Assembly: GCA_009746045.1 (NCBI GenBank)
Contig: RPFO01000089.1
Span: 915,364-979,363, forward strand
DNA from: Mesostigma viride
Lineage: Eukaryota > Streptophyta > Mesostigmatophyceae > Mesostigmatales > Mesostigmataceae
Reading direction: 5' to 3'
DNA: 64,000 nt
The notes under the pieces are model-generated. The model searched no databases. It worked only from the letters and a program-made list of their open reading frames with translations, and was not told the DNA's origin. Both the position numbers and the translations under genes were made by a program. Below, piece by piece: positions 32,145 to 42,622 of this stretch (positions are counted from its first letter, which is position 1; every line of letters begins with the position of its first letter).

Positions 32145-33348
32145 TGCAGGGTAGGCCATATATAACTGCCGTCAAAGTCAGGGGGGTCAAGACGCGCGTT
32201 TTCATTTTTGGTAGAATGTGCATTTTGAATTATGTTATAAGACCTAGGCACCTACCACTTCAGGGATGATAAACAATTAGTTGCTGAACAGTTTGAGCCA
32301 TTGGGGTCATCATTTGGGTGGGTATACCAGCAGTTACACCCAGTACAGCCCATAGGGGTACCGTTGGTAAAAAGCAACCAAGGGGGTAGGGGTGGGCATA
32401 CTATACCTACTAATATGGCCACGAACCATGCCAAACAATACATTTCCCTTCCACAAATTATGATGGGGAAACATAACTGCATCATCACACTGCCCTTACA
32501 TGGCACCTATGTGCAGGTGCCACCTTGTCCATGCACGTAGGTAACGTGGTACGTATACCCTACGCAAGGCATGCATTCTAGGAGGCAGCCACCAACAAAC
32601 TAGTGATGTTGAGCCTATTTCAGCCTGCCCTAGCAAGGATAAACTAGGCCTAAGCTGCTATAGCTTGCCTGAGGTGATGGCCAGCACACCTGGTGGCACG
32701 TGCTGTCAATGGGAAGCTTTTATACTCACCAGTTACGTTCTTGATGATGCCACAGAGACCAGCCAACTGCCTCACACTCATGCAATATGTGTGTGGGAAA
32801 TGTATAACAAACATATATGGAGGTATTCAAACCCATACAGCCTCTAAAACTTATCACCATCACCCTGTGGCAGGTCAACTGACTGAGGGAAGCATCTAAG
32901 AAGGGTGTTTTAGAAAGGGGCCAGGCCAGGGTCAAGAAAGAGCATGAATAATGCAAAAAGAATGTGCTACACAAGCTAGAACGTATATATAAACGTCAAA
33001 AATTGATAGGAAAACGATGCTTAAGCTTTACCGGGCATGGATGGCGTTACCTTGGCCCAGGCGGTGGCCGCAAAATGGCGCATTTCGGCACACCAAAGTT
33101 GTGCAGCATGGTCGCTGGATTCGGCGATTTCTGGCCACCCTTGCACGTTTACGACTACTAGGTATCATAAAAAGTACAACAAAGAAACCAATATATCCTT
33201 TAAAATACGCCGGAAAGGTATTGCTGTCAACGTTTCTATCGTCCGGCCTGATCGCAGTTTTTTTCCAGCAAGAACGCTGCCGACACCTATCAAATGGCAT
33301 TCCCGCGAACCAAAAATTGGTCTGTATGATCTTTAGGACGTATAAAAT
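32145..33348. other. no gene recognised
   Basis: Sequence between the pogo-like element and copia A shows no coding or element signature. Its right part continues, after copia A, at 48039-48437, so copia A is an insertion into this DNA. Confidence 0.4.
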
Positions 33349-33353
33349 CAATA

Positions 33354-34015
33354 AGTTAGCATATTGGGGCACCAATGTGCTAGATGGATGCAGGTTGAGG
33401 AGACCTTTCCAACGCCGTGTCAACCGCCTAGAACAGACAAGGGACTAGAAAGATATCAGGTCCCGAAGTACTGCCGACCGGCGGGCGAGGGCGGTGCACT
33501 CTCAGGGCATAGTGGACAGGACACGTGGCAGGCCGTGCCTGCACAGGCTTAGCCTGAACACTCACGTGACTGGGACACAGTGTACTGAGGGCTCAACGGT
33601 CCTGTGGCTAGTAGAAGCCAGTAGCCAGCCAGCAGGTCTGCAAGGATGTAAATCCATGCAGGACTGTGGCAGGTCCTGTGCTGTCCTAGACACAGGATAT
33701 GTAGCCATGCAGAGATTCCTGTATGCTGCCTGCAACGAGGATGCAGGGCAGCGATACGAGGCTCTGGCAATGTAGCGTTGCCCAGCGTTGCCCATGACCG
33801 AGGAACAAGGATGGAACGAGGTTGCATATAGCTCGAGGCTCAACGAGGCAACGAGCATCTTCGCACACGAACCTTGTTCGTCACGACGAGTGGCGAGCCT
33901 ATCGAGGGTCGTAGGCCTGGTGTGAGGATAAAGGTTGCTAGCCAGCAGCCTAGGGTCATTCCAGCCGGCAAGGACCAGGAGCTCACAAGCTCTGCTGACG
34001 AGTTGCTGCGCAAAT
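33354..34015 (+). repeat. copia A 5' LTR
   Basis: Direct repeat of 47376-48033. It begins AGTTAGCATATTGGGG and ends GTTGCTGCGCAAAT. Confidence 0.9.
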
Positions 34016-34040
34016 CGTACTATTGCTTCCAAGCGCTTTC

Positions 34041-35193
34041 ATGTCTGGTTCATCGTCGAGCAGCCACGGTGCTGGTGAGGCGAACGAGCAGCGAGACGCG
34101 CAAGCGTTTTTCCCCTACCGTAACCAAGCAAACGCTCCAACATTCGTGCAAGCGGCCTACGTAGCGAGGCACTTGGCAGAAGAGGGGTGGGTGGCGGTGT
34201 GTGGGGGATCAAGGCAGCAGGCCAGCGGCGGCGGACCCGATTATACAGCGGGCTCGCGTCGTGATTTCTCCGGGTGAGACAGGGCGAGTGGCGGTGGAGG
34301 AGTTGGTGCGCATTCGTGACGCGCTATAGCTGAAACTGCTAATCGTGTGGAGGTCGCCTACCAGGGCGCCCATATCACGCTAGCCGGTCTCGACCTAGCC
34401 AGGGAGGCGCTTAGCCAGATCGTGGCAACAGCGCTCGGCAGCACCAGACTGTTCAACCACTGGGTGGCGACAGCAGTGCTAGGAGAGGGGGTACCAGTCT
34501 GACGCCGATATAATCCGGAACGCCCGAGCTCGCGAGGTTGTGAATCCTTGGAGCACGGCGGAGGTATTTGCTCAGACCATTGAGAATCTTGTTTCCATCC
34601 TTTTGCAAGAGTCGAGAGGGTACGCGGACATGTTCTTTATAACCACGCAGCCTTTCGGAGTGTACTCCAGGCTTGATACACCAAGGCCGGAAACCACCAC
34701 TGCGTGGGGTCCGGAGGTGGAGATAGTCGCGGGTGTCGAGAAGACGCCTGAGGACGTCCATTTTGAGTGGACAGACAAGCCAGAGGGCTCCGTCAAGCGC
34801 TCGGCCCAGCAGATAAACGAGGGCGACGGCACTACAGAAATCTACGAGGAGAGGCAGAGGGCAGATCTGCACGTCCCTCGTGAGGTGACTCACGAGTACG
34901 ATCGTTACGGCCGAGGCGAGCAAAACGAGCTTGTCGGAGGCGGTAAGCGGTGGGTACGCAATCTTGCTTGGCATCGCAACCCAGGTGAGGAACAACACCC
35001 AGTCGAACGCAAGGAAGACGGGCGACCTGTGACCTGCGTGCTGGGAGAGTTTAACCCAGACCTCCAGATTGTCGCAGCGGCAGCAGCAGCCACACCGGTT
35101 GCTGAGGGTGTTGAGGAGCGTCCGGACCGTGAGGAGGGGCAGGCGAGTGCAAGCCAGGAGGCGGCCTCGTCTGGAGTAAGTGCGTCAGCCTGA
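34041..35193 (+). pseudogene. copia A extra 5' ORF, broken
   Basis: Coding character starts at MSGSSSSSHGAGEANEQRD and continues through a frameshift near 34205, stops near 34327 and 34501, then an open frame from about 34504 to 35193 (NPWSTAEVFAQTIENLVSIL, PREVTHEYDRYG). It lies before the zinc-knuckle Gag. It may be the N-terminal part of a long Gag or a separate protein; B and C have nothing equivalent. No domain is recognised. Confidence 0.5.
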
Positions 35194-35241
35194 GTGGATT
35201 CCAGCAGCCATATCTGCGTGTGTTGTCTGTAGTATTTTATA

Positions 35242-36615
35242 ATGCTTCGTAACACGCGCGGGAGCGGCAGCGGGAGCGGGGCGGGAGCGGGGGATGGCGG
35301 TGGTGAGGCAAGGGCGGATACGGGAGGCCCCGCCAGCGTCGTGCCAGAGGGACAGGCAATCCCAACGACAGAGGGCGCCAATGGCAGGAGGGCATCCATC
35401 CGGAAGAGGAAGGAGGTGGCACAAGGGGAGGAGCGTGCGGGGTGGCCAACCGACGGCGTGGTGCTGACGGGGGAGGGCCAGGAGGATGCTGAACGTCAAG
35501 GCCCGGGTAAGAGACCTCGTGTGCCTGATGCTGGTGTCACTCCACCTGCAGCTAGTGTTCCTGCGCCATTAGCACCGGTAGGAGCTGCTGTCATAGGCAG
35601 TGACCCTCGTGCTTTGCCTGGGACTAGACCTCACATGAGTGCTGTGGCTGTGATGAATGGCCAGAAGCCTCTCAAGCCTCCTGTGGGACAGGAAGAGCTA
35701 GACAAGTGGTTGGAGGATATGGAGCTAGTTTCTTGCTCTGTAGATCCCACTGTCAACCTTGTGCAGGTATTCCACACATATCCACGACTAATAGGGATTC
35801 CAGTGAGCGTGTGAGGGACAAGGCTAGGCAAGCTGTCAAGGACAAGCTGACTTGGTCTCAGTTCCTAGAGGGCCTACGTCAGGAGTTCTCTGATGAGGTA
35901 CTCAACCTCACTAATCACTATTATAAGCTCAGCTATGATACCTTTGAGATCAAGGGACAAGGGCCCACGGTATGTAGCTGAGGAGCTGCAGCGGCTCACA
36001 CGCATCAGGGAGAAGGGGGCCAAGCATGGCTTCAATCTGACTGACAGAGCAGTGGCAGATTACTTCCTGGATCGCATGGGGCTGAGTGTGGATGGGAGAA
36101 ATGCAGCTAGGATGTTTGCTGATCAGACAGATGAGACGTGGACAGCCTTGCAAAGGGTTATTTTCAACATCCGTCCATCTGACAATGCTGCTTGTAAGGC
36201 AATCCAGGTGACTGGTGCCTCTTCTTCAGCCTCCGCTCATCAGGTCCATGGTGATGCCCCTGGGCAGGGTGCTCAGGCAGATCCCAGGCCTAGTAGGCGT
36301 CAGAGGGCTAACAGGCGCAGGCAGAATGGTAACCAGGGTGGCAAGGGCCAGCAGCAGGGATCCAAAGGCAAGGGTCAGCAGCAGGCTGGAGGTCACCAGG
36401 GTGGTCAGCAGAACAAGGGTGGCCAAGGGCAAGGCAAGAGCCAGGGCCAGGGCACCCAGGCCAGTTAGAGCAGCCAGAACCAGGGTGGCCTGAAGAAGGC
36501 TGCTGCTGGGAAGGATGACAAGTGCTTTGGATGTGGCAGGACGGGTCATTGGCGACGTGACTGCCCAGACCAGGCCAAGTCTGCTGGAGCAGGCTCTGGC
36601 CAGGTGGGTAAGCCA
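35242..36615 (+). pseudogene. copia A Gag, frameshifted
   Basis: Starts MLRNTRGSGSGSGAG. The reading frame shifts near 35790 and returns near 35965; the joined reading gives ELDKWLEDMELVSC, DKLTWSQFLEGLRQEF and ADYFLDRMGLS. A TAG at 36466 precedes the zinc knuckle CFGCGRTGHWRRDC. The Gag region ends at TGA 36616-36618, followed by C, and the integrase region continues in the same frame. Confidence 0.75.
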
Positions 36616-36618
36616 TGA

Positions 36619-37193
36619 CTTGATGTGTTGTCCCCTGTAAATAGTCAATCACCCCTAGTGGGACGAACAGTTGTACATAGTAATGGGGGTGTCCCTCTTG
36701 TGCAGCAGCAAGGGGTTGGGAATGATGAGGTGCTTCCACTCAATGATTGCAATAACGCTGCTGCAGCAGTGGAATTCCCTGTGCCTGTGGCAGGTGCAGG
36801 GTCTCCAGTTGTTGGGGTTGGCTCTGGGAGTCAAGCCGCCAGACTGGAAGGACCTGCAGCTTCTGTGGGAACCGGGGCTGGCTCTGGGAGCCGAGCTACC
36901 TTGGAGGAGGTCCCTGGAGCAAGAGAACAGCAGGTGGGTCGTGCTATCCCAAGCACACAGTCTTTGTCACGTTCCTCTCTGTGCAGCCAGGCTGACAGGG
37001 GGTTGAGCTATGCTCAGGCTGGAAACACTCTACACCATATCTTTGGCCACTCTAAGCAGGCAGAGATGTTTGCTTGGAAGATTGGCAAGGAGCCTTTGCT
37101 TGAGGCCTGCAGTGCAGCTGCTCAGAATTGTGTCTGTCAGGAGAATGCTGTTCGCCTCCCACAGTCCCATGCCAGAGAACCTGCTAGAGAGCG
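36619..37193 (+). CDS. copia A integrase N-terminal part, cut by element B
   Basis: In frame with Gag after the TGA. It carries the zinc-binding GAG-pre-integrase region (HHIFGHSKQAEMF, then CVCQ). The frame resumes after B at 43394 with GDIQVDIQHI, which contains the first catalytic Asp, so B is inserted within the integrase coding sequence. Confidence 0.75.
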
Positions 37194-37622
37194 AGTTGTG
37201 CTCCCGAGTGGCATCTATCCGCTGGCCGGTAGTCGCCGGCCTGGGCGCCTAGTCAGGTGGGCATCAAAGATTGGTGTCTAGATGCTAGTCGGTGCCTAAG
37301 CAAGGTACGGAAGCCAGTGCGCGCCGGGACGGTCAGAGAACCGTCGCCCTCGGTAGCACAGATCCGCTGAGTGCCGGTAGTCTCGGGTTAGAGGCTCGAG
37401 CATGCACTATCGGGTAGCCTACCGGTAGTCTCGGGTTAGAGGCTCGAGCATGCCTTATCGGTTAGCGCCGCGCCGCTGAGCTCCTTGCGGCCTGGCCAGC
37501 TGCAAGGGTTCAATAGCAATCAGTGGCGGCTGCGGGCTCAGCCTCCCACAATCGGTTCCCCAAACAACAAAAATCCCGTCTCCATCGCCGGCGTGCTAGC
37601 CAGCGGTGAAGGGCATTCAACT
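37194..37622 (+). repeat. copia B 5' LTR
   Basis: Contains an internal tandem duplication of about 47 bp (CCGGTAGTCTCGGGTTAGAG and following, 37373-37465), probably regulatory. TGTATTCA follows directly, as after the C 5' LTR, and may be part of the primer-binding site. Confidence 0.95.
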
Positions 37623-37668
37623 TGTATTCACAACAGTCAACATTACCGTTGACCATTTTTCTGGGCTC

Positions 37669-38874
37669 ATGGCGCGTGGCGCGGAGCGAACGCCAGCTGC
37701 AACCCAGGACCAGGGAACGCAAGCATCAACTCCGGCGGATGGGAGTGGCGCAGCCACCGTGGCGACTGAGCCAGCTGGTGGCTCGGTCAGCACAGCTCCG
37801 GGGCAGCAGTCAGCACCAACTGCCCGGAAAGTTTTCAAGAAAGAAGAGCTGCCAAGTAAGCTGCCAGAAATTCTGACGCCGTCCGCCGTGGAGGAGTTTA
37901 TTAACAGCCTGGGCGAGCTCCGGCAGGACTACAACGAACTGTCCGACGCAGTTTTCCTCACCAAGCTGCGCCGGTCAGAGGTATGCAACGAGGCTACGGG
38001 TAATGCGGACGTGCGCGGGGTCATTATCAACGCCAGCAAAGAGGCGTGGACCTGGCCCGACACAGTGAAGGCCCTGCAAGAGGTGCTCGACACCTCAAGC
38101 TTTCCTGACGAGGAAAAGGAGGGGCAGGCGCTGGTGCGCAACCTGTCGCTTGACCCCAATTACCTCAGCTCGGACATGGCCAGATTCGCGGCCCAGGTCC
38201 GGAGCAAGGGTGTCTTGAAGCACATGAGTAGCGAATATTTACTCAGCGCAGTTCTGGATGCGCTGGGGCTGACGCCAGAGAGCCGTGCCAATGTCAAGGC
38301 CGGTCTCGGCATGAAAATTGCGCTAGCTTCTTCCGTGGTAGTGGGCACCCCGGACGACCAGAAACGGTTCAACGCAGCCATGGCGCACCTCCGAGAGATG
38401 TTCAAGGACCGGGGCGGCCCCAGGCGTAACAACAAGCTGCCGACAGTTGCTCAGGTAAACCCTGTGCCTGCCTCGACCCCGCCAGCAGCTTCTCTGTCGG
38501 ACTTGACCACTCTTGTTACCCAGCTGTCCACGACGGTGGCCGACAACGTGGTGCGAATGTTGGGTGGCAAACGCCGAGCTCGCGGTGGTCGGCACAACCA
38601 GAACGCGTCCAGCAAACGCGGGCCGGGAGGCGGTCAGGGCAAGCAGCCTCGCCAGGAGGGCGGCACTGGCAGGCAGCAACAGCAGCAGGGTGGTGTCCCC
38701 AAGGAGAAGGTCGTCTGCGAGCGGTGCACCGGCGTGGGGCACACCGAGGACAACTGCACGCTGCGGCTGGACCTCGGCAAGGCGACTCGAGTGTGCCGGC
38801 GCTGCTGGGCGGTTCGGCTTCCTGGACACGACCCCAACACATGCCGCGCCCCACGGCCAGCCATGCCCAAGTGA
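37669..38874 (+). CDS. copia B Gag
   Basis: Start chosen at MARGAERTP, the first Met after the leader, giving 401 codons. The capsid-like region is alpha-helical (EEFINSLGELRQDYNELSD). The C-terminus is basic and Gln-rich, with a CCHC knuckle CERCTGVGHTEDNC and a second longer one, CRRCWAVRLPGHDPNTC. It ends PAMPK-TGA-C. The next codons stay open in the same frame into integrase, so stop readthrough is possible. Confidence 0.85.
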   Translation: MARGAERTPAATQDQGTQASTPADGSGAATVATEPAGGSVSTAPGQQSAPTARKVFKKEELPSKLPEILTPSAVEEFINSLGELRQDYNELSDAVFLTKLRRSEVCNEATGNADVRGVIINASKEAWTWPDTVKALQEVLDTSSFPDEEKEGQALVRNLSLDPNYLSSDMARFAAQVRSKGVLKHMSSEYLLSAVLDALGLTPESRANVKAGLGMKIALASSVVVGTPDDQKRFNAAMAHLREMFKDRGGPRRNNKLPTVAQVNPVPASTPPAASLSDLTTLVTQLSTTVADNVVRMLGGKRRARGGRHNQNASSKRGPGGGQGKQPRQEGGTGRQQQQQGGVPKEKVVCERCTGVGHTEDNCTLRLDLGKATRVCRRCWAVRLPGHDPNTCRAPRPAMPK

Positions 38875-40737
38875 CGTCATAGAGGTGATGTGTGTCGCGG
38901 TGAGTCGGCTAGGCGTGAGGATGCTGTGCCTTGTAGTCCTAATGTTCCCACGTCAGTGGTTCAGAATGGAAGTGCAAGTGCTGCAGCTGATCAGGAGTGC
39001 GTGCCCAGCGTGGTCGCAATAGAGCCTGAACACGCCCTTCCGGAGCTCACCCCTTCAGGTGAGATAGTGCCGGCAGATGCCGAGGTAGCCCCTCACGTAG
39101 ACGTGGAGTTGGGTCGCCGCCTCAGTAAGGCCTCACTAGAGCACATTGCCGACAGGAATGCACATGCAGAGAGCTTGGCGGGGCAGGTGCCTAGCATAGA
39201 AGGGGATGGCACCACCCCCACGGCCATAGGATTGCGGATGCTTGCTCACCAGATTCACCTTGCGGTGGGTCATGTGGCGGGGCAAACGCTAGACTGGGCG
39301 ACTCGGCTTATGGGGGCGCCGGGGTTGAAGGTCGCTCAGGCGGAGTTAGAGGAGTGCCACGCATGCGCAAGTGTCAGGAAGAAGCGTAGGCGCTGGCATG
39401 CTAAGACTCCTTCCCCGTACCGGGGGAGGTTAGTGGGGGATGTCATGCATTTGGAGGAGGGGGACTATTATTTGGTCTTGATGGATCGCTATACCAAGTT
39501 CCTAGCCATCGAGCCCCTGCCAAGCATGGTAGAGGAGTCCTTGTGGCGGGGGCTGCGCATTGCCATGTCTCACTTCTTTCCCATTTCTGAGGTCATGTTG
39601 GACCAACAATTTGATTGCATTGTGGGGCGGGAGGGCTGTGAGATGGTGGTTATTGCTGGGCGGCAGGACCATGGCAACTTGGGGCTGATTGATAGGCACA
39701 TCAGCAGCGTAAAGGGCATGGCAGCCAAGCAGCAGGCCAGCGGGTTAGGATTCAAGCCCGCGGGGCAGCCTTATGCACAACGCGCGCTGTGGTGCCGCTT
39801 GCTCATGGACAAGTACAACAGCCAGGTGCTTTTCAAGCTGCCCCAGGGACTAGGTCTTATTACCGCGCGGGGGCTGCAGTCGGGCATTTACCCTCCGGAC
39901 GTGGCAGACCATTGGGAGGCCCACCTCGCTACCACCGCTGAGGTTAGGCGGCAGTTAGACCGCACCCAGCCTGACTTGTCGCAGGAGTGGGAGCTGGGGG
40001 AGTTGGTCTTGTTTCACAAGGAGAATTCCTTTGGCAAGCGGGGGCAGATGCAAGGGCCAGGCATGGTGGTGGATTTGGACTGGGTGCATAGGCGGGTGAA
40101 GGTGCACTGGGAGCATAGGGACTATCTCATCCCGTGGGATAAGGTGTATCGGTACAAGGCGTCCGATGCCCAGGTCCAGGCGGCCAAGGAGCACAGCCGC
40201 CAGCTCGGTTGGGATGTGGATAGCCGGCCGGCCAAGCGGGCCCGGCTGGAACCTGTCCTACCCACCCCACTTGGGGTGGCTGTGCATGATGCGCTTGTTG
40301 CCCACCCCCCTGCAGGCGCCGCGCCGGAGCAAGTCCCCGGGGTCGACGCGGGGGCGCTACCTCAGCCCCTCCCCGCGACCCCAGCAGCGCCCACCGTGGC
40401 GGCGCCGGACACATCGTCAGGCGCGGGCGTGGGCTCCCAGCTGGCCCACGTCCTCCGACAGCTGCTCAAGGCGGACAAGCTCAAGGCGGCGGCAGCGGGG
40501 GGTGCGGCACAAGTCAGCCGCGTCATGCCAGATAAGTGCCCCACGGTTGTGACTGAAGCTCATGATGTTCCCTCTAGGCATATTGCGGCCATAGATACCA
40601 TGGCAGGCGTGTCTATCACGAGCCCGGCGGCGGCCGAGGCCTATTACCCTTTGCTGCCCAGTAGTTGGAAGGAGTTGCGGGGTTTGACGGGCAGCGGGCC
40701 TATAAGGTGGCTGGGCAGGTGCTCATGCCCATCCTAG
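38875..40737 (+). CDS. copia B integrase and start of PR-like domain
   Basis: In frame with Gag beyond the TGA; the first Met is at 38890. Zinc-binding HLAVGH and CHAC lie near residues 120-165. The core has Asp in GDVMHLEEGDYY and in VMLDQQF, and Asp (GAT at 39691) where the catalytic Glu is expected (HGNLGLIDRHISSVK). A basic, Pro-rich linker follows, then AAIDTMAGVSITS, the PR-like start. The frame ends at 40737; homology continues in the -1 frame from about 40685. Confidence 0.82.
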   Translation, partial: RHRGDVCRGESARREDAVPCSPNVPTSVVQNGSASAAADQECVPSVVAIEPEHALPELTPSGEIVPADAEVAPHVDVELGRRLSKASLEHIADRNAHAESLAGQVPSIEGDGTTPTAIGLRMLAHQIHLAVGHVAGQTLDWATRLMGAPGLKVAQAELEECHACASVRKKRRRWHAKTPSPYRGRLVGDVMHLEEGDYYLVLMDRYTKFLAIEPLPSMVEESLWRGLRIAMSHFFPISEVMLDQQFDCIVGREGCEMVVIAGRQDHGNLGLIDRHISSVKGMAAKQQASGLGFKPAGQPYAQRALWCRLLMDKYNSQVLFKLPQGLGLITARGLQSGIYPPDVADHWEAHLATTAEVRRQLDRTQPDLSQEWELGELVLFHKENSFGKRGQMQGPGMVVDLDWVHRRVKVHWEHRDYLIPWDKVYRYKASDAQVQAAKEHSRQLGWDVDSRPAKRARLEPVLPTPLGVAVHDALVAHPPAGAAPEQVPGVDAGALPQPLPATPAAPTVAAPDTSSGAGVGSQLAHVLRQLLKADKLKAAAAGGAAQVSRVMPDKCPTVVTEAHDVPSRHIAAIDTMAGVSITSPAAAEAYYPLLPSSWKELRGLTGSGPIRWLGRCSCPS

Positions 40738-41774
40738 GGGTAGATGTCCCTGTGCAAGTGCTAGAGGGTTACAAGGGGATCACCCTCATAGGTAACCCTT
40801 TTGTTTCCCTCCCCGGGTTTTCTGTGTCAGCCGGCTTGGTGACCCTCGAGGGGGTGGGGAGCATAGGCTTGTACCAATATCACGTAGCGCTTGCAGCCCT
40901 CACGGGCCGGGGTCCCCCCGAGGCTATTAATCACCCTGAGGATTATGCCACTGCAGTAGGGGCCATTCGCGGGGCGGAATATACGGCAGAGCCGCTGGTA
41001 GCCGATGTCACGCAGCCGCAGAAGTGTCACCCCAGCAGTCTTGGCATTTTTCCCTGGAGCATCGCCACTAAATCTCCTGTTAGTTATCCGCAGTTTAAGG
41101 AGGACTGCCGTGACCCTGTCAAGTTCCATAAGTGGCGCGCGGCTTTCTTGCGCGCGCAGCTGGAGTGGGCGATGTATGGGGTGTATGGGGAGTTGATGGA
41201 GGTGCCGCAAGGGGCGGTAAAGCTGAACTTGAAGTTTGTGCTCAAGTATAAGCAGGTCCTCCCCACTGACCCTGTCACATTTCATGTACGGCCCTGTGTC
41301 ACGGAGTTTAGGGGCTCGTCTGAGTTGTCGGAGGAGGAATTGTTTACGCCCGGGCTGTCGCAGACCACTAGCCGGGTGTTAACATCGGTGTTCTTGGGGC
41401 TGTTGGATCGGGGGTTGGACTATGCCATGGCCTGCTCAGATTTTCAGCGGGCCTTTCTCCATAGCGACCCGGCAGTGGCCGAGGAAGTGTGGCGTGGCAC
41501 GGTGTATGTGGTCAAGGTCCCTTTGGTGTGGCAGGGGGAGCTGCGGTGTGTGTACTTGCGGCTTCTCCTTGGTGTGGAGGGCCTGCAGTCTAGCCCCATC
41601 ATCTTTCGCAAGACGGCTGAACGCATCTTTGCTAGCATGGGGGCGGTGTTTTCCCGCATCGATAGCAACCTCTTTCACATCCACACACCCAACCCACACG
41701 AGCCCGCGTTCATGCAATGGCATGGGGATGACTGGCGGCTTATTGGACCCGGGCGTGGGTCCGGCAGTTCATAA
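40665..41774 (+). CDS. copia B PR-like flap, reverse transcriptase
   Basis: The -1 frame carries the rest of the PR-like domain (VLMPILGVDVPVQVLEGY, then LIGNPFVSLPGFSVS). RT follows with VPQGAVKLNLKFVLKYK, then the catalytic CSDFQRAFLHS (near 41435), then LLLGVEGLQSSPIIF and WHGDDWRLIG. HGDD (41721-41732) stands where YVDD is usual. A 1-base frameshift near 41750 ends this ORF and the thumb continues in the next frame. Confidence 0.82.
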   Translation: MEGVAGFDGQRAYKVAGQVLMPILGVDVPVQVLEGYKGITLIGNPFVSLPGFSVSAGLVTLEGVGSIGLYQYHVALAALTGRGPPEAINHPEDYATAVGAIRGAEYTAEPLVADVTQPQKCHPSSLGIFPWSIATKSPVSYPQFKEDCRDPVKFHKWRAAFLRAQLEWAMYGVYGELMEVPQGAVKLNLKFVLKYKQVLPTDPVTFHVRPCVTEFRGSSELSEEELFTPGLSQTTSRVLTSVFLGLLDRGLDYAMACSDFQRAFLHSDPAVAEEVWRGTVYVVKVPLVWQGELRCVYLRLLLGVEGLQSSPIIFRKTAERIFASMGAVFSRIDSNLFHIHTPNPHEPAFMQWHGDDWRLIGPGRGSGSS

Positions 41775-42622
41775 CCGCTGTGGCCAAGCTTTTGCCCACT
41801 AGCCGCACGTTGTGGCTGGACCCCGACACCCCCGTCCCTTTCTGTGGCCTAACCTACACTTTGCACCGCACACCGGTTGGCTGGTGCATTGACATGGCGG
41901 CCAAGCAGGAATACGCCGACAAGCTCGCGCAATCGCTGCCTGAGCGGCTGGATGCGTCCGCGGGACCGCACTTGCGCGGCCAGCTGGGGTGGCTCGCGGG
42001 CACGGTGCGACCCGACCTGTCCATCTACGCGCGTGCGCCCGACGCCGTGCTTGCGGGCATGGGAGCGCAGCATCTTCGGACGCAAGTCTTGGCGTCACCG
42101 GGCCTGCGCGTGTGGGGGGTTGATATCACCCGCCCGGTGGCAATGACCATTTACTCTGACGCGAACCTGGAGTCGCGTACCATCACGCAGCTGCGCGCGC
42201 GGGAGGCGGCCATCTTTTTTCTTGATAGCCCCACTGGGCAGCCCACTATTGTCGACTGGTATAGCCGCATCCATCAGCGGGTAGTGGTAGACAGCAATCG
42301 CGCGGAGTGTCGCGCGTTCATTTCCGCTGTCGACCATGCGTGTTATGTGCAGCATCTTTTGCAATGGATTGCGGATAAGGCCCGCGTGGCGCTGTCGCTC
42401 CGCATGCGGCTGTGCACAGATAGCAAGTCAATAATTGAGTTTCTGAATAACCCGCTCGCCTCCACCACCAAACTAGATTACCTTGTGTTGGCCGAGTCCG
42501 CCACGGTGTTGGATGAGCGGCGGTGGATCCCCGAGAGCGAGAATATTGCCGATGCCTTGACCAAGCCAGCGATGCTGTCGGGGCCTCAGTACAAGCTGCT
42601 GCGGCAGCTCATGATGACATGA
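41757..42622 (+). CDS. copia B RT thumb and RNase H
   Basis: Continues RT (QFITAVAKLLPTSRTLW, VPFCGLTYTL) and copia RNase H: YSDANLESRT, then RAECRAFISA, then LCTDSKSIIEF and NIADALTKPA. All four acidic residues of RNase H are present. The first Met is 41780, but it is internal to the domain, so this is not an independent gene. Confidence 0.82.
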
